A DNA stretch of 64,000 nt from Uloborus plumipes (taxonomy: Eukaryota > Arthropoda > Arachnida > Araneae > Uloboridae): positions 80,342 to 144,341 of the forward strand of contig JAXGGA010001666.1 of NCBI GenBank assembly GCA_038373865.1, read 5' to 3'. The translations under genes were made by a program, and so were the position numbers. Shown here in pieces: positions 22,884-33,594 of this stretch; positions within the stretch are counted from its first letter, which is position 1, and every line of letters begins with the position of its first letter. The notes under the pieces were generated by a model that searched no databases, was not told the DNA's origin, and saw nothing but the letters and a program-made list of their open reading frames with translations.

Positions 22884-24084
22884 CTACGAAAAAATTGAAA
22901 TTTCAACATAAACTTGAATAAGTGATAAAGTACTTTTCCAAACCAATTTAGAACAAAGTGACCAAATAAGAGGAAGAATAAAAGAAAAGGAAATTTACTT
23001 ATTACTACTGTCAGGGCCGTATTTAGGGGGTGGATTTTTAGGGTTCAAACCCCTCCTAAATTGTTCGAAGCTATTCCAAAAAATGTTTTCCATACGCTTT
23101 TCTGCTGAAAAAATTGTTAGTTTTATATTTCATTTTCTAATTCATTTAAAAATGAAATTATTATTGTAATTGTAAATTAAGTGCTTTCTCTGCAGTTTTT
23201 ATTTGAATTGTCGTTATTGCAAATATCATTTTTTAAAGAACAATGCACCTATTTCCTTAAAAGGTACTTTAAAAGGTACAAAGGAACCAAGTGAAAACAT
23301 TATAGTTCCAGACAAAAACTAAGGACATTCTGTTATTGTATTAAATTAGCTCAAGTTATTTTTCAAAGAACAATTTTCAGTAGCTCAAAAAGGGTTGGAA
23401 GCTGATTATTTTAACAAAACTAAAAAATTTTCAACGGAAATTTCTGCAGAATGCACAAATTTATAATTATGTGTTTTTTTTTTTTTAAATAAAACTCTTC
23501 GCATATAACTAGATTTAAATTTATGATTTCTGTAACAGAAAATATTTTCTTACGTTTCTGTGCAGCCTTCTTCTAATTCAAAGATATCAATGCTAGACAT
23601 GTTATATAAAGAATGAATAAATACCCTTGTGATAAAAAGTAACTGAAAGAAAACGTTATAAATGTACGCCAATCAAAGATATATCTCTTCTTTCGAGATC
23701 CCGTAGATAGAGACATTACTTACTAATATAAGGTGCTGACTTTCCCTTGGTAAAAGTACTTTATTTTTATTAGCGAAGACTGGAATACATAATTTCCTGC
23801 CAGTGATATTTGCAGGTACGGAAGGAATAAAATAGAATTAAATATCAGTCATATATTACTTCAAACAAATGCATTCGTATGATGTACAATGAAATATGTT
23901 TAATAAAAAATCGGTGGTTGCTGAATAAAAAGTTACTTACAAACTTGTTGTAATATTTTTTAAAATTTGGTTTCTGTGGTTTGAATAAAACAGTACAAAG
24001 ATAACAATTGATAGACAAAACACCTAAGTATTCAAAACGGATATATATATGTGTGTGTGTTTGTATTCCTAATACAAATCTACA
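22884..24084. other. Cyclase intron (7,946 bp), first part
   Basis: AT-rich; apart from a possible hAT-type end at 23012 nothing was recognised. Confidence 0.6.
23012..23070 (+). mobile_element. Possible hAT-type terminus
   Basis: CAGGGCCGTATTTAGGGGGT followed by an inverted AGGGTTCAAACCCCT resembles the CAGGG-type ends of hAT MITEs. The opposite end was not found. Confidence 0.3.
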
Positions 24085-24440
24085 ATTTACTCCGAATCTT
24101 TACCAAATTTGGCACATAGGTTTCTTGATGCTATACGATTCACACAGAGGGGTTTCGTCAACCACGGGGGAGGGGAGGATGTGCAACGGCCCTATGGGAA
24201 TATCCTTATAAGTGTCGGCAGTTTAAGACTGTGCAAAATTGCGCACATAGGTCCTTTGACGGTCAGGAGCTCACATGGGGATTTTACGTCCATTAGGGAA
24301 AGGTTGATCCCCCAACTGGTTTTTTTCTTTTAAAATTCATAGTTTACATCGGATCTTTGCCAAATTGAACACGGAGGTCCTTCGATGTCTAAAAACTCAC
24401 ATGGGGAATTTTCTCTCTCCAACGAGAGGATTTTAATACA
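24085..24440. repeat. Degenerate tandem repeat, about 3 units of ~125 bp
   Basis: Three diverged segments share a CCAAATT..GCACATAGGT..CTTxGA start (near 24100, 24232 and 24355). The last two also share CTCACATGGGGA followed by TTTT. The repeats are preceded by a short (TA)n(TG)n run at 24043-24062. Confidence 0.6.
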
Positions 24441-25671
24441 TAAATAAAAAATATTTAAATAAAAGGAACGACTATGAAAAATTACGGACAGCTAAGGTTC
24501 CTAATTTATGCCAGTAGCATATCTGGCAAAAAAGAATAAAAAAAGAATTGCTTTCGCTCTAAAATTTACAGTACTTTTCTTGATATCAACCTGCAACCTA
24601 TGCGAATAATTAAAATACTATCTGAATAAAGATCAGTCTCGTTTATTGAATTTCAAGAAGTTTTAGGTATGTTTATACTAATAGCTTGGCACATTCTTCT
24701 GTATGTCTGCTTCTGTCTTCTGTATGTCTGTTCTTCTTCCGCTGTCAATAATTATTTTGTTTACTATAATCGAAATATTTCATTTGTTAAGTAGCTATAA
24801 AAATGTAATGCACAAATGGTCTATATTTTCCCTGCTATACTACAGTTTTTCTTCAAAAGGAATTGGTACATCACCTAAAAGTGCTTAAATCCATCGAATC
24901 ATTTGATAGTTATTTTGAATATAACGCCCACATAAAACAAAGATATCCAACATCCTAAATTGACTCCGCTAAAATTCGTGCATCTCGGAATATAATTAAA
25001 AAAAAGAAAGAAAGAAAAGCCCTATTGATTCTTTTTTGCAAAGAATTCCTACCTTTAAAAAATATCTATCAGCTACAAACATATTTTATTTCAATTCTTT
25101 TCTACATGTATGGTTAAACTGGATAGTTAACTGCAACATCTGCTGTAGATGTAGTTTTATTTTTAAATTCAGTATCAGAGACCTTTTTTAAAAGTCAAGT
25201 CAAAGCTCTTTTCTGCGGGTTTTTCTCCATTGAGTTTGACACAATTTCGAAATCCCTGAAGAAACGAGGAAGAAATTTTCTGTCTAAAAGAGTTCAAGTT
25301 GAAAAGAATATGACAGAACGCATTCTTATCGTCAAATTTGATCTCTTTTCGCAGCGCAAAATATGCGACTGTTTTGAATCATAAAACACAGCTACTTCTT
25401 TTTACACATTTCGTCAAATATTTTCTTTCTATTCAAGCGAAATCTTTTTTTTCCTTAGAAACTTATGTATAAATGGATTTAAGAATGGATTAAGAAAACA
25501 GATTTGTTGCAAGTATATAATTTTGAAAACAGTGAATCAGTAGGTGTGTGTGTGTGTGTGTGATGAATCTGTCAAGCACATTTTTAATAAAATTCTATTT
25601 CATTTTCCTCTTAAAGGAAAATTTTCCAAAATGGTTAAAAAAAAAAACGTAGCTTGTACTGAGAGATGAGA
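24441..25671. other. Intronic AT-rich DNA
   Basis: Contains a short (GT)n run at about 25543-25562. Nothing else recognised. Confidence 0.6.
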
Positions 25672-26390
25672 CAGGGTGATCGGAAAGTATACGACTATTT
25701 TTTTGATATAACTTTCAAGGGAAGTTAGAAGGTGGTGAACGAACAAGACTTGTATGATAACATGTGGTAGCAAATGCAATGTCGACGTACTACGTGCACA
25801 TTAGGGTGTTCCGAAAAAATCGAATTTCTACTAAGCACTTAGCCTTAGTACGGAAAATGTGTGACTCTCCAACACTCATTACTGGGCAAAAATTTCTTGA
25901 CTCTTGAAGGCATTAACTCAATGCCTTCTGCTCTGGAAAGAGGCTTGAAGTTTAGAGATTTTGGAAAATAATCGAAAAAAGAGAAAATTTACAAAATATT
26001 TTAAAATCCACAGAATGTTAAGCCTTAGTGCTGAAAACTTGTGACTTTCTAACACTAATTACTGAGAAAAACTTCGTGACTCTGAGTTAATACCATCTGC
26101 TCTGGCAAGAGACTTGTTTTTTAGAGATTTTTAGAAAAAAAATCGAAAAAAGAGAAAATGTACAAAATATTTTAAATTTCACCGAATGTTAAGAATTAGT
26201 GCAAAAAATGTGTGACTTCCTAAGGCTAATATCAGAGCGAAATTTCGGAACTCTAAGTTAATGTCTTCCGGTATGGCAAAAGACTTGAATTCCAGTTAAA
26301 AGAACCCAAAAGATTAACACCAGAGCAAAATTTCGTGACTCTGAGTCTCCCGCTATGGCAAAGGACTTCAATTTTAGGCAAAAGATCCCT
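25672..26390. repeat. Degenerate tandem repeat, about 4 units of ~175 bp
   Basis: Units start near 25839 (TTAGCCTTAGTACGG), 26019 (TTAAGCCTTAGTGCTG), 26190 (TTAAGAATTAGTGC) and about 26310 (partial). Each contains a TGTGACT.. CTAACAC.. TTTCGTGACTCTGA block and then GGCAAGAGACTTG. The stretch before them begins ACAGGGTGATCGGAAAG at 25672, another possible mariner-type terminus. Confidence 0.65.
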
Positions 26391-26717
26391 AAAGATTTTA
26401 ATAAAAGAGCCCAAAAGAGGGGTCTTTATTTATAATCTAATTATATGTAGAAATAAGGTAGATTAGAAATTAAAGTACTTATGCAGTTAGAAAATATCAA
26501 GACAAGTATTCAATAAATTAGCACTGCATTTTTCATAGAGATTTCCATGCATTAAGGAAAAAAAATACAAAATAAGTTCAAATCTCATCAATTATGCATT
26601 TTAAAAACTTCATAATGTACAGTTCACGCTTTAGAACTTCCAGTTAGAGAGACATTATGTATAGCTGTAATTTGTAATTGCTTTTATGCTGAAATACAGG
26701 CATATTACTGAGTGATT
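26391..26717. other. Intronic AT-rich DNA
   Basis: Nothing recognised. Confidence 0.6.
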
Positions 26718-27308
26718 TTAAAACATCCAAAATAAACTCTTCTCTTTTCTCTTGGCCACTTGATTTGATGCCTTCGAAACTAACTTCACGATGCTTTCAA
26801 CGGCCTGTGTGTGGCAAGAAAATTGAATAATCTTCCATTTTTCGCATGGAACCAACATGCTTCGAAGATCGTCGGAAGGAGAACTGGTGGAGGCGCTATT
26901 TTGCAATTGTTTCAGTCTATCAAACTAACATAACCTGCAGCTAGAAAGTTAAGCTTCGGGATGTGGAATGCACGCACAGTCTTCATCAATAGATCCCCTT
27001 TCTCTAGCCTTTACGATTCTATGAATACCGAGCTCTCTGATAGTCACATTTTCATACCTTATCATACTTAACCGAATGTTTTCTGGACAAGCAAAGAATG
27101 CATTCCTAGCAACGACGGGATTGATTACGTTAAGATACATTTTTGGTAAGTATCTTGATGCATGACTTAGTTTGATTCTCCGATTTAACTGCAGGTGAAG
27201 TAGATGTGCCAAAAGAGTAGCGAATCGAGTTCTGCGACTTTTTCTTGGCTCTCTTTGGAAGAGCTCCATTTTCTCACACTGAATAAAATTCAGTGTGGGA
27301 AAATGCAT
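26718..27308 (-). pseudogene. Fragment of a multicopy arthropod ORF (CHTQAVE motif)
   Basis: Two open stretches lie in one frame: 27308-26949 (PENIRLSMIRYENVTIRELG, IHRIVKAR) and 26906-26718 (SSPSDDLRSMLV, then FSCHTQAVESIVKLVSKAS). Two in-frame stops (TAA and TAG, about 26916-26942) separate them. I recall a widespread uncharacterised invertebrate family, often in many genomic copies, with the C-terminal signature CHTQAVER.VKLVTEAS preceded by an RELG.RRI.KAR block. This copy keeps both blocks but is interrupted and lies inside an intron. The family's function is unknown to me; a mobile-element origin is likely given its copy number. Confidence 0.6.
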
Positions 27309-27774
27309 TTCTCTTAGACAATCCTTGACTTAGGAGAAAGTCTTCGGAGCGTAAAAATATTGTTTTGGCCAGAATATTTCTCTAAGGTTTTTGAAAACAT
27401 TTCTTGAATCCCTTGGAATAAATTTGTATATGTTTAATTTAGTTCCGTATAAGTTTAACATAAAATGCACACTACCCTTTAGTTCTTGAACAAAGCTATC
27501 TATTTCAATATAACATTTTTTAAACATTTGTAAACTGTTAGATAAAGATTTACCTTTACAAGTTTAGGGGATATTTATGACGGATTTCACATCATATTTC
27601 CCTTGCTCACTGGCACAAACCGGACCTTGAGTGACCTTGCACTGTCTTTATGTTACCCTTCCCTTTATTGCGGTATTATTGTTAAAAAATGCTTTTATTA
27701 CAAAAATAGTGTTCGATATCACACTTACTGTTACTATTCACTCTTTATCTTCAAAAACTACCATAATTTCATCA
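27309..27774. other. Intronic DNA upstream of the CHTQAVE pseudogene
   Basis: An open stretch at 27330-27527 on the minus strand could be the N-terminal continuation of the pseudogene, but I recognise no motif in it. Confidence 0.35.
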
Positions 27775-27882
27775 CCCAAGATGCACACTTCGTTTTTTAA
27801 AGGTTGTAAAATGGTTATTAACGTTGTAACAACCGCTTAAAAACGTTAATAAAACGTTTAAAGGTTATTTGTGCTACCTGGG
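27775..27882. mobile_element. 108-bp MITE, copy C
   Basis: Same 108-bp structure and orientation as copy A, from CCCAAGATGCACACTTCG to TTTGTGCTACCTGGG. The internal AACGTTGTAACAACCGCTTA is shared by all three copies with few changes. Confidence 0.88.
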
Positions 27883-28492
27883 CAACCTTCCTCCCCCTCA
27901 AAAAATGATATCACTTATAGATGATTCCTAAGTTAGAAAGTCATCATCAGCTAGCAGAAATCATACATAAAATAACGGGCTCCATGGGCAACTAAGATGC
28001 AAATACTAGACGAGAAAGTGTACAAAAGCGCATGCGCGTGGCTTAGCGCCTGCGCTCACACACTTTTTACTATTGACTACTAATCAGGGAACCACCCAAC
28101 TAATGTACCAATGAAAAACGCTCAGAAAGGTATCAATCGAAAGAGCATATCGATACATGTTTTTGCTGCAAAAGTTATTTGCCCTCGTGTGCACTTTAGT
28201 AAGTTTATAAGGTCTTAAAAATTGCCAAAAATTAAAAAGTTGCCAAATTTCGAGACTTTGCAAAAAATTTATCTTGCAGTTCCACCATCTGCATCTATTT
28301 ACGAATCGGATGAAAAATGTGTTCCATCATTCACTGAAACTCGCTAAATTTGGCGACTTTTCTTTCTCGGCAGACTGTCAGACCTCATAATTATATAACG
28401 AGGACATGAGGGTAAAAATGGACTGCGTCCAGAAACATGTTTTACAATATGCAATGAGTTACCGCCCATAAGCCAGAGCTAAGGCGGAACTA
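27883..28492. other. Intronic DNA
   Basis: Nothing recognised, except that 28457-28490 (TAAGCCAGAGCTAAGGCGGA) resembles a stretch near 40840, so it is probably repeat-derived. Confidence 0.5.
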
Positions 28493-29004
28493 AAGCAAAT
28501 ACACATACAGCTCGGTCATGACATTCTGAGATTGCAGTTTCTACCTTGTTCTGGATTCCTCAGTCAGGAATAGCCATTAACCAAGCTGGAGGCAGATATC
28601 CTCTTATTGTAACCAAGACAATTTTTAAACTGGTTGATAAAAGGTAAAGAAAAGGTAAATTCATTTTATGTACCAGTTTGAAAATTGTCTTGACTACAAT
28701 AAGGGCGGAATCCAGGTGAAACGCGGTATCTGCAAAAGTGCGTTGGACACGAAAATTTTCGGTATTTTTCGATTCTTGTGAAACGATGTTTTCGCAAAAA
28801 CGCCAACTCGGCGCTTTTGCGAAAACGTGCGCAAAAATTTGCGTGTTTAATGCACGTTTGCAGATGCAGCATTTCACCTGAATTCCGCCCTAAGAGGATA
28901 TTTGCCTCCAGCCTGGTTATTAGCTATTCCTGACTGAGGAGTCCAGAGTAAGGACGAAACCGCAATCTCAGAATGTTATTAAAAAGCTGAGGGTGTATTT
29001 GCTT
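28493..29004. mobile_element. 512-bp foldback element with nested MITE
   Basis: Left arm 28493-28615 and right arm 28891-29004 are inverted copies (outer AAGCAAATACAC; shared ACATTCTGAGATTGC and, on the other strand, ACATTCTGAGATTGCGGTTT). Inside them 28606-28702 forms a second hairpin (AGACAATTTTTAAACTGGT against ACCAGTTTGAAAATTGTCT). The right half is interrupted by the MITE at 28703-28890. A partial copy of the arm lies at 62090-62175. There is no coding capacity; open frames here are palindrome artefacts. Confidence 0.85.
28703..28890. mobile_element. 188-bp Harbinger-like MITE, TAA flanked
   Basis: Ends GGGCGGAATCCAGGTGAAAC and, on the other strand, GGGCGGAATTCAGGTGAAAT. The flanks are TAA at 28700-28702 and 28891-28893, the target typical of PIF/Harbinger. 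The centre is GCG-rich (TTTTGCGAAAACG). Removing it restores a continuous arm of the host foldback. Confidence 0.8.
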
Positions 29005-29848
29005 CATGTTTTACAATACTCTTCCAATTGCTATTTCTTTACTTTGTTTTATTTATTACATTATTGTATGATTTCCTGGGGAAATACAACCGCGTTTCAT
29101 CTACAGATCAGTGTTTCATTCTCGTAGGCGACGCTTTCTTATGCGTAGTGTCTCCTACGAGATGGGGAAGCTACGTCAGCGTAGGTGACGTGATAGGCAA
29201 ACGGATGTGTAATGTGTATTGTGCATGCGACGCACCCTTTTGCCCATTTACTTCAAGATTAGCGAGTTAAATGGCGCCAGTGGATCTTGCCACAGAGTTG
29301 TGTGTCAAGTCATATTATACCTGCAGCAAAAACTCTGTACACTAAAGACAAGCTGTTCATTCATAGAACTATAGTCTAAAGTCATACAAACGTCCTTTAA
29401 ACTTGGAATTCAATGTTTGATGATAACAACTTTTAGAATTTTATTTTGCGACGATGAGAACTCAGTAAGTGATTTTAATGTAAAAGAGGCTGTCTTGAAT
29501 AAATCGGTCCTAGCAAACTTCTGGCGTAAAACAGACCGACAGCCATGATCAATCTCGAAAATACGCACAGCAACAGAGAAGAATTCAGATCAAACGAACT
29601 TTCACACTATAGAATTTCATTTGCTTAGGACTGCAGACGCAATCCTTTCACACCTCTTTAACGATTTAACCTCATTAACTGACCTCTGGCGCACAGTCTC
29701 TGGCAAGCAATGATTTTTGGGCTCACACAAGCCGAACGTCCTTGAAAATTGTTTCTCTGCTATTCCATTCAGCAGAGTATCGTAATCGATCATCTCAACT
29801 CTTCCGACACGTTCCAAAACATTTAGCAATGTCGATTGGAATACTTGG
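29005..29848. other. Intronic DNA with a 43-bp hairpin
   Basis: At 29120-29162 TCTCGTAGGCGAC pairs with GTGTCTCCTACGAGA. A minus-strand open frame at 29617-29829 runs into the SINE target site; it has no known motif. Confidence 0.45.
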
Positions 29849-30079
29849 GGTCTCAGTGGCCGAGCGGTCTAAGGCGTGTAGCTGATAACTCTGAGACGGT
29901 GGGTTCGACTCCCACCCTCTCTCCGGATGCACTTTCCTTCCTTTGTGATGTAACTCCTCTATACATTGTCTGCACAAGAGATATGTAATAAAAATCATGT
30001 GTAATGGAGGCAAGACACTAGATTGTAGTCCTCATCAAAAAAAACCTGGGCATATAGCCCCAAACGAAACGAAACGAAA
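29849..30079 (+). mobile_element. tRNA-derived SINE with 16-bp target duplications
   Basis: The head resembles tRNA-Leu/Ser: A box AGTGGCCGAGCGG at 29855-29867 and B box GGGTTCGACTCCC at 29901-29913. An unrelated body follows and then an (AAACG)n tail at 30062-30081. The element is bounded by identical CGATTGGAATACTTGG at 29833-29848 and 30080-30095. The intact duplication and pol III boxes indicate a complete and fairly young insertion. The tail was presumably copied from a partner LINE with the same pentamer, not identified here. Confidence 0.95.
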
Positions 30080-30829
30080 CGATTGGAATACTTGGAGCGG
30101 TATTTTGAGAAGTTCGCATGTTCATCTGATGAAACCCTAAGGAATTGGAAAAAGGTAAGGACATTCCTTCATAACTTAATGTTATTTTTGACCTATTACA
30201 CGTTCAAGTACTTAAATATGAATTTTTTAACCAACAAACTTTATTTGATGTTGTAATAATAATAAAAAAAGCTCTCGCTTTCATCAGAATGAATGAACGA
30301 TGTCAAAAAATAAATGATTGGCGCGCATCTAGAAACGTTTAATTGACGTTTTTTTCATAACACGAAAGGCTTTCCATGAATATATATTAAAACATCTCAC
30401 CTAAATGTGTCGATATGTCCAATATCCTTGTGGTCTCATAGCATCAGTTTTATTTTCTCAATATTTTCCGAATTTTGAAATGGTACAAAACTTGTTTAAA
30501 TCAAGAAGTCAAAGAGTGAGGTGTTCCTGCCAAGATCCTTCGAGCAAAAGAAAGTTTGTTCGAGTTGGATTGTTCAATCAAAAGTTATTGGAGGGGGGGG
30601 GGGGAAGTATTTTCCCCATCTCAAAACCCAACTATACATATTTTTTCTATTTTTTGATATTTATTTAATTGTTTTATTTATTTTTGGACTTGGCAATATT
30701 TTGCGATACATTAAGCCATCTTTCACGCTTTTTTCGTCTTTCTTTTACTTTACCGGGAAAGTTTAAACCAAAAAATTGCGCGAAATATGTTGAAATTGAT
30801 TATAAATGTAAAGAGTATACAATATTTAC
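30080..30829. other. Intronic DNA
   Basis: Contains a poly-G tract at about 30592-30604. Nothing else recognised. Confidence 0.6.
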
Positions 30830-30979
30830 CTGCTTTTCGTTTTCCTTGGATGTCTTATGGCGTGTTTCTATTGCTCTCCGTGTTTCCAAAAATGCGTTCC
30901 TCTGAGCTCTATCCGTCAGATATTTTGTGTACATGCTTACTAGGTTGATGCATGTATATAATAGCGCATTTGTAAGCAC
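30830..30979 (-). CDS. ADCY8-like: Adenylyl cyclase exon: last helix of bundle 1 and signalling helix
   Basis: The exon has exactly 50 codons, phase 0 at both ends, with acceptor TTTTCAG before GTG at 30979 and donor CAG/GTAAAT. The product begins with a membrane helix (VLTNALLYTCINLVSMYT) and continues as the charged amphipathic helix typical of all nine-type membrane cyclases: YLTDRAQRNAFLETRR, then an acidic and basic stretch ending ENEKQ. This helix couples the membrane bundle to the catalytic core. The next exon starts [11 protein letters not shown], so the junction recreates the conserved [10 protein letters not shown] sequence. Confidence 0.95.
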
Positions 30980-31692
30980 CTGAAAAGAAGGAAAAAAAAG
31001 GTCATTTTTACAGGTTTAATATACAATTCAACGTAAGAATTTTTGTTTCACTAAAGTAGCATGCAATTGATTTTGGTGTACGACATTGCATCTATCCTCT
31101 GTTGGTCAGTGCAACGCAATGGAAGCAAACGTAAGTTTGGACATAAATCGAAAAAGATTTTTGATTGTGTGCTTTCTGGGGGAAGCAAAAAATCATTTGC
31201 TACCAGTGCCGCTGCTTGCTGGTTCCGAGTGACCTCAGAGTGTTTTTATCGTTTTAGAAGTACACAACGACATTTAAAACTTGTCGTTTATACATAGAGA
31301 TGGTATTATTAAATAGTTAATTTTTATCGCCGTTTCCGTGTTGCTGTGTCTCACATATATTAGTGCTATTTGCATTTGGTGTCGACATCGCAGATCAGTG
31401 GTAAAGTGTTTCAATTAAAAATTCTTAGAGAGGTTACTGGTTTGCGATAGTAAGTCAATAGCTGTAAAATCAATAACTGCATTGATTGGTGCTGCAGAGA
31501 ATGTCAATGGCAATGAGACGAAGCAGAAGTTTTCATCAAACGAATGCGTAAATAAACGAATAAATGAATCATTAATGAAAAAATAAACGAATAAACAAAT
31601 AAATGAATTAATTAATATATGAGAAAGAGAAATGAGTGAATAAAACAGAGAACGAAAAAAAATAAGTGAATTAATAAATAAAAGAAAGTGAA
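30980..31692. other. Cyclase intron (22,294 bp), first part
   Basis: The last 150 bp (about 31545-31692) are AAATGAAT-type low-complexity sequence belonging to an older repeat that also occurs at 58.4-59.1 kb and resumes at 32825. Confidence 0.6.
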
Positions 31693-32824
31693 TCTATATA
31701 TATAAAGATGACGGGCTTTGTACGTTTATAACCGCTGACCAGAAGCCCCACAGCACCTACAGACCTGAAACTTGGCTCAAAAATTCGAACGTATCCCAGT
31801 AAAATGCATCTCGAAGGCCAAATTTTAAATTTCGAATTAGTTATTTTTAAATTAATTAATTAGTCTCATTTTTGGTGTATCCGCCATAATTGAGGGGAAA
31901 ACCTTCCCCCACCCCAAAACATTACACATCGCTGGAAAGGTTTTTTTTTCTGAAAAAGAAAAGTTTTAGCACGTTTCTTTCCGTTAATTAGAATAGGAGA
32001 TATTAATTAATCAAATTTAGTCAATTTTCAAGGCTTAACTATGTACACAATACTGAAACACTAGGTCCATTTTCCAGATCAGCTGCTCTTATGACCCTGA
32101 AGTCACTTTGTGGTTTAAATTAGAGTATAGATTTAAGCCTTGAAAATTTATTCAATTTGATTAATTCATATCTCCTGTTTGCTTGTTTGTATATTTGTAA
32201 CCGCTGGCTAGAAGCCCCCACAGCACCTACAGACCTGAAACTTGGCGCAAAAATTCGAACGTATTCCAATAAAAAGCATCTCGAAGGCCGAATTCTAAAT
32301 TTCGAATTAGTTATTTTTAAATTAATTAATTAGTCTCATTTTTGGGATATCCGCCATAATTGAGGGGGGGGGGACTTTCATTCACCCCATAACATTTTAT
32401 ATCGCTGGAAAGAGTTTTTTTTTTCTGAAAAAGAAAAGTTTTACACGTTTCTCTCCGTTTATTAGAACAGCAGATATTAATTACTCAAATTTAGTCAATT
32501 CTCAAGGCTTAACTCTATACGCAAAACTGAAACACTAGGTCCATTTTCCAAACTGCTCCTTCTTCAGTGGTTTAAATTTGCGTAAGAGTTAAGCCTTGAA
32601 AATTGACTAAATCTCCTATTACTTAACATAATGTTTTTTAAATTTATTTGGCGTATTGTGACTTCAACTTCAACATGACTTTTAGTGGAGTTTAAAAGGT
32701 CGTTGAGCATATTTGAATTAAAGAATATAATAATTTTACTTCAGAGGGTTGGAGTAAATTTAAATTTATTCAGTTGACTTCCTTTACATTTTTTGCACGG
32801 GCATCGCCGTGCGTGTACTGCTAG
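31693..32824 (+). mobile_element. Non-autonomous Helitron, both ends present
   Basis: It starts TCTATATATATAAAGATGAC and ends with a GC hairpin GCACGGGCATCGCCGTGC, then GTGTACTGCTAG, sitting exactly between an A (31692) and a T (32825). These are the classic Helitron 5' TC, 3' hairpin plus CTRR, and A/T target. There is no Rep/helicase ORF, so it depends on another copy. The interior holds two direct copies of a roughly 470-bp module (starting about 31725 and 32200, both with CACAGCACCTACAGACCTGA). A relative in the opposite orientation is at 39323-40335. Confidence 0.9.
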
Positions 32825-33330
32825 TAAATTTATAAATGAAGAAATACGTACTTGATTTAGTAAATGAATGCATAAGCAAACGAAACAAACTGTTTCCCGT
32901 TGCCACTTCTACTTGCCCCGCGTGAACTTGACAAATTACATTGAACATTTTAAATGAAAATATGCCTAATATAAACAAAATAAGAACTGCACTGAACATC
33001 AGTAGATCTCAATTAATAGTTAAAATGATAATTGCTAACATTCAATCATTTTATAATAACAAGAAATACTTTTGAAAAAAACACGAATATTAATTACAAT
33101 AAAAGTGTCAATTTTTGAAAATGGCTTGTAGAATTTTTTTTCATTGATCTTTGAAGCTATTTATTTTTTGACAGGAATCCATTGTATGTTTAGGAACAAA
33201 ATATGGCTAGTTAATTAGCCCTGCAAACTGTGAACCATTTGACTTTGCTCCACTGTTTCACTTCGACCAACATCCCCTGCTTCAAATACATTTTGCGAAA
33301 GATCTAATTTCAAGATATGGGATTTTACTA
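32825..33330. repeat. Older dispersed repeat interrupted by the Helitron
   Basis: From TAAATGAAGAAATACGTA onward this aligns by eye with about 58610-59060 (ACTGCACT.. AGATCTC.. TTAAAATG, then TTTGAAAATGxCTT and TTGATCTTTxxAG). The 58-kb copy lacks the Helitron and so shows a paralogous empty site. Confidence 0.7.
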
Positions 33331-33594
33331 AGCGGTCACTTCTACGATGTAGAATTGGGAGTTGAAGGGGTTATGTAGGGTTGTATGAAAGGGGGATTTA
33401 AGGTTGTGTTACAACACAGCCTAATTTAGAATAATTTAGACTCAAAGTTTTGTTGTTGCAGCTTTTTTGTTTTCTGGTTTTGTCGTTAAGTGAGTGTATT
33501 AAATTTGCTTAATGACATCTATTTTTTAATGTACCAAGTTTTATTTGATTACCTGTACTGCCGTGCTAAGCACAAAAGTCGTATCTACACTTAA

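Noticed and set aside
28560..28877. 105-codon open frame, minus strand
   Set aside because: Lies within the foldback and its nested MITE; it is a palindrome by-product.
29795..30013. Open frame over the SINE head
   Set aside because: It reads the antisense of the tRNA-derived promoter region.
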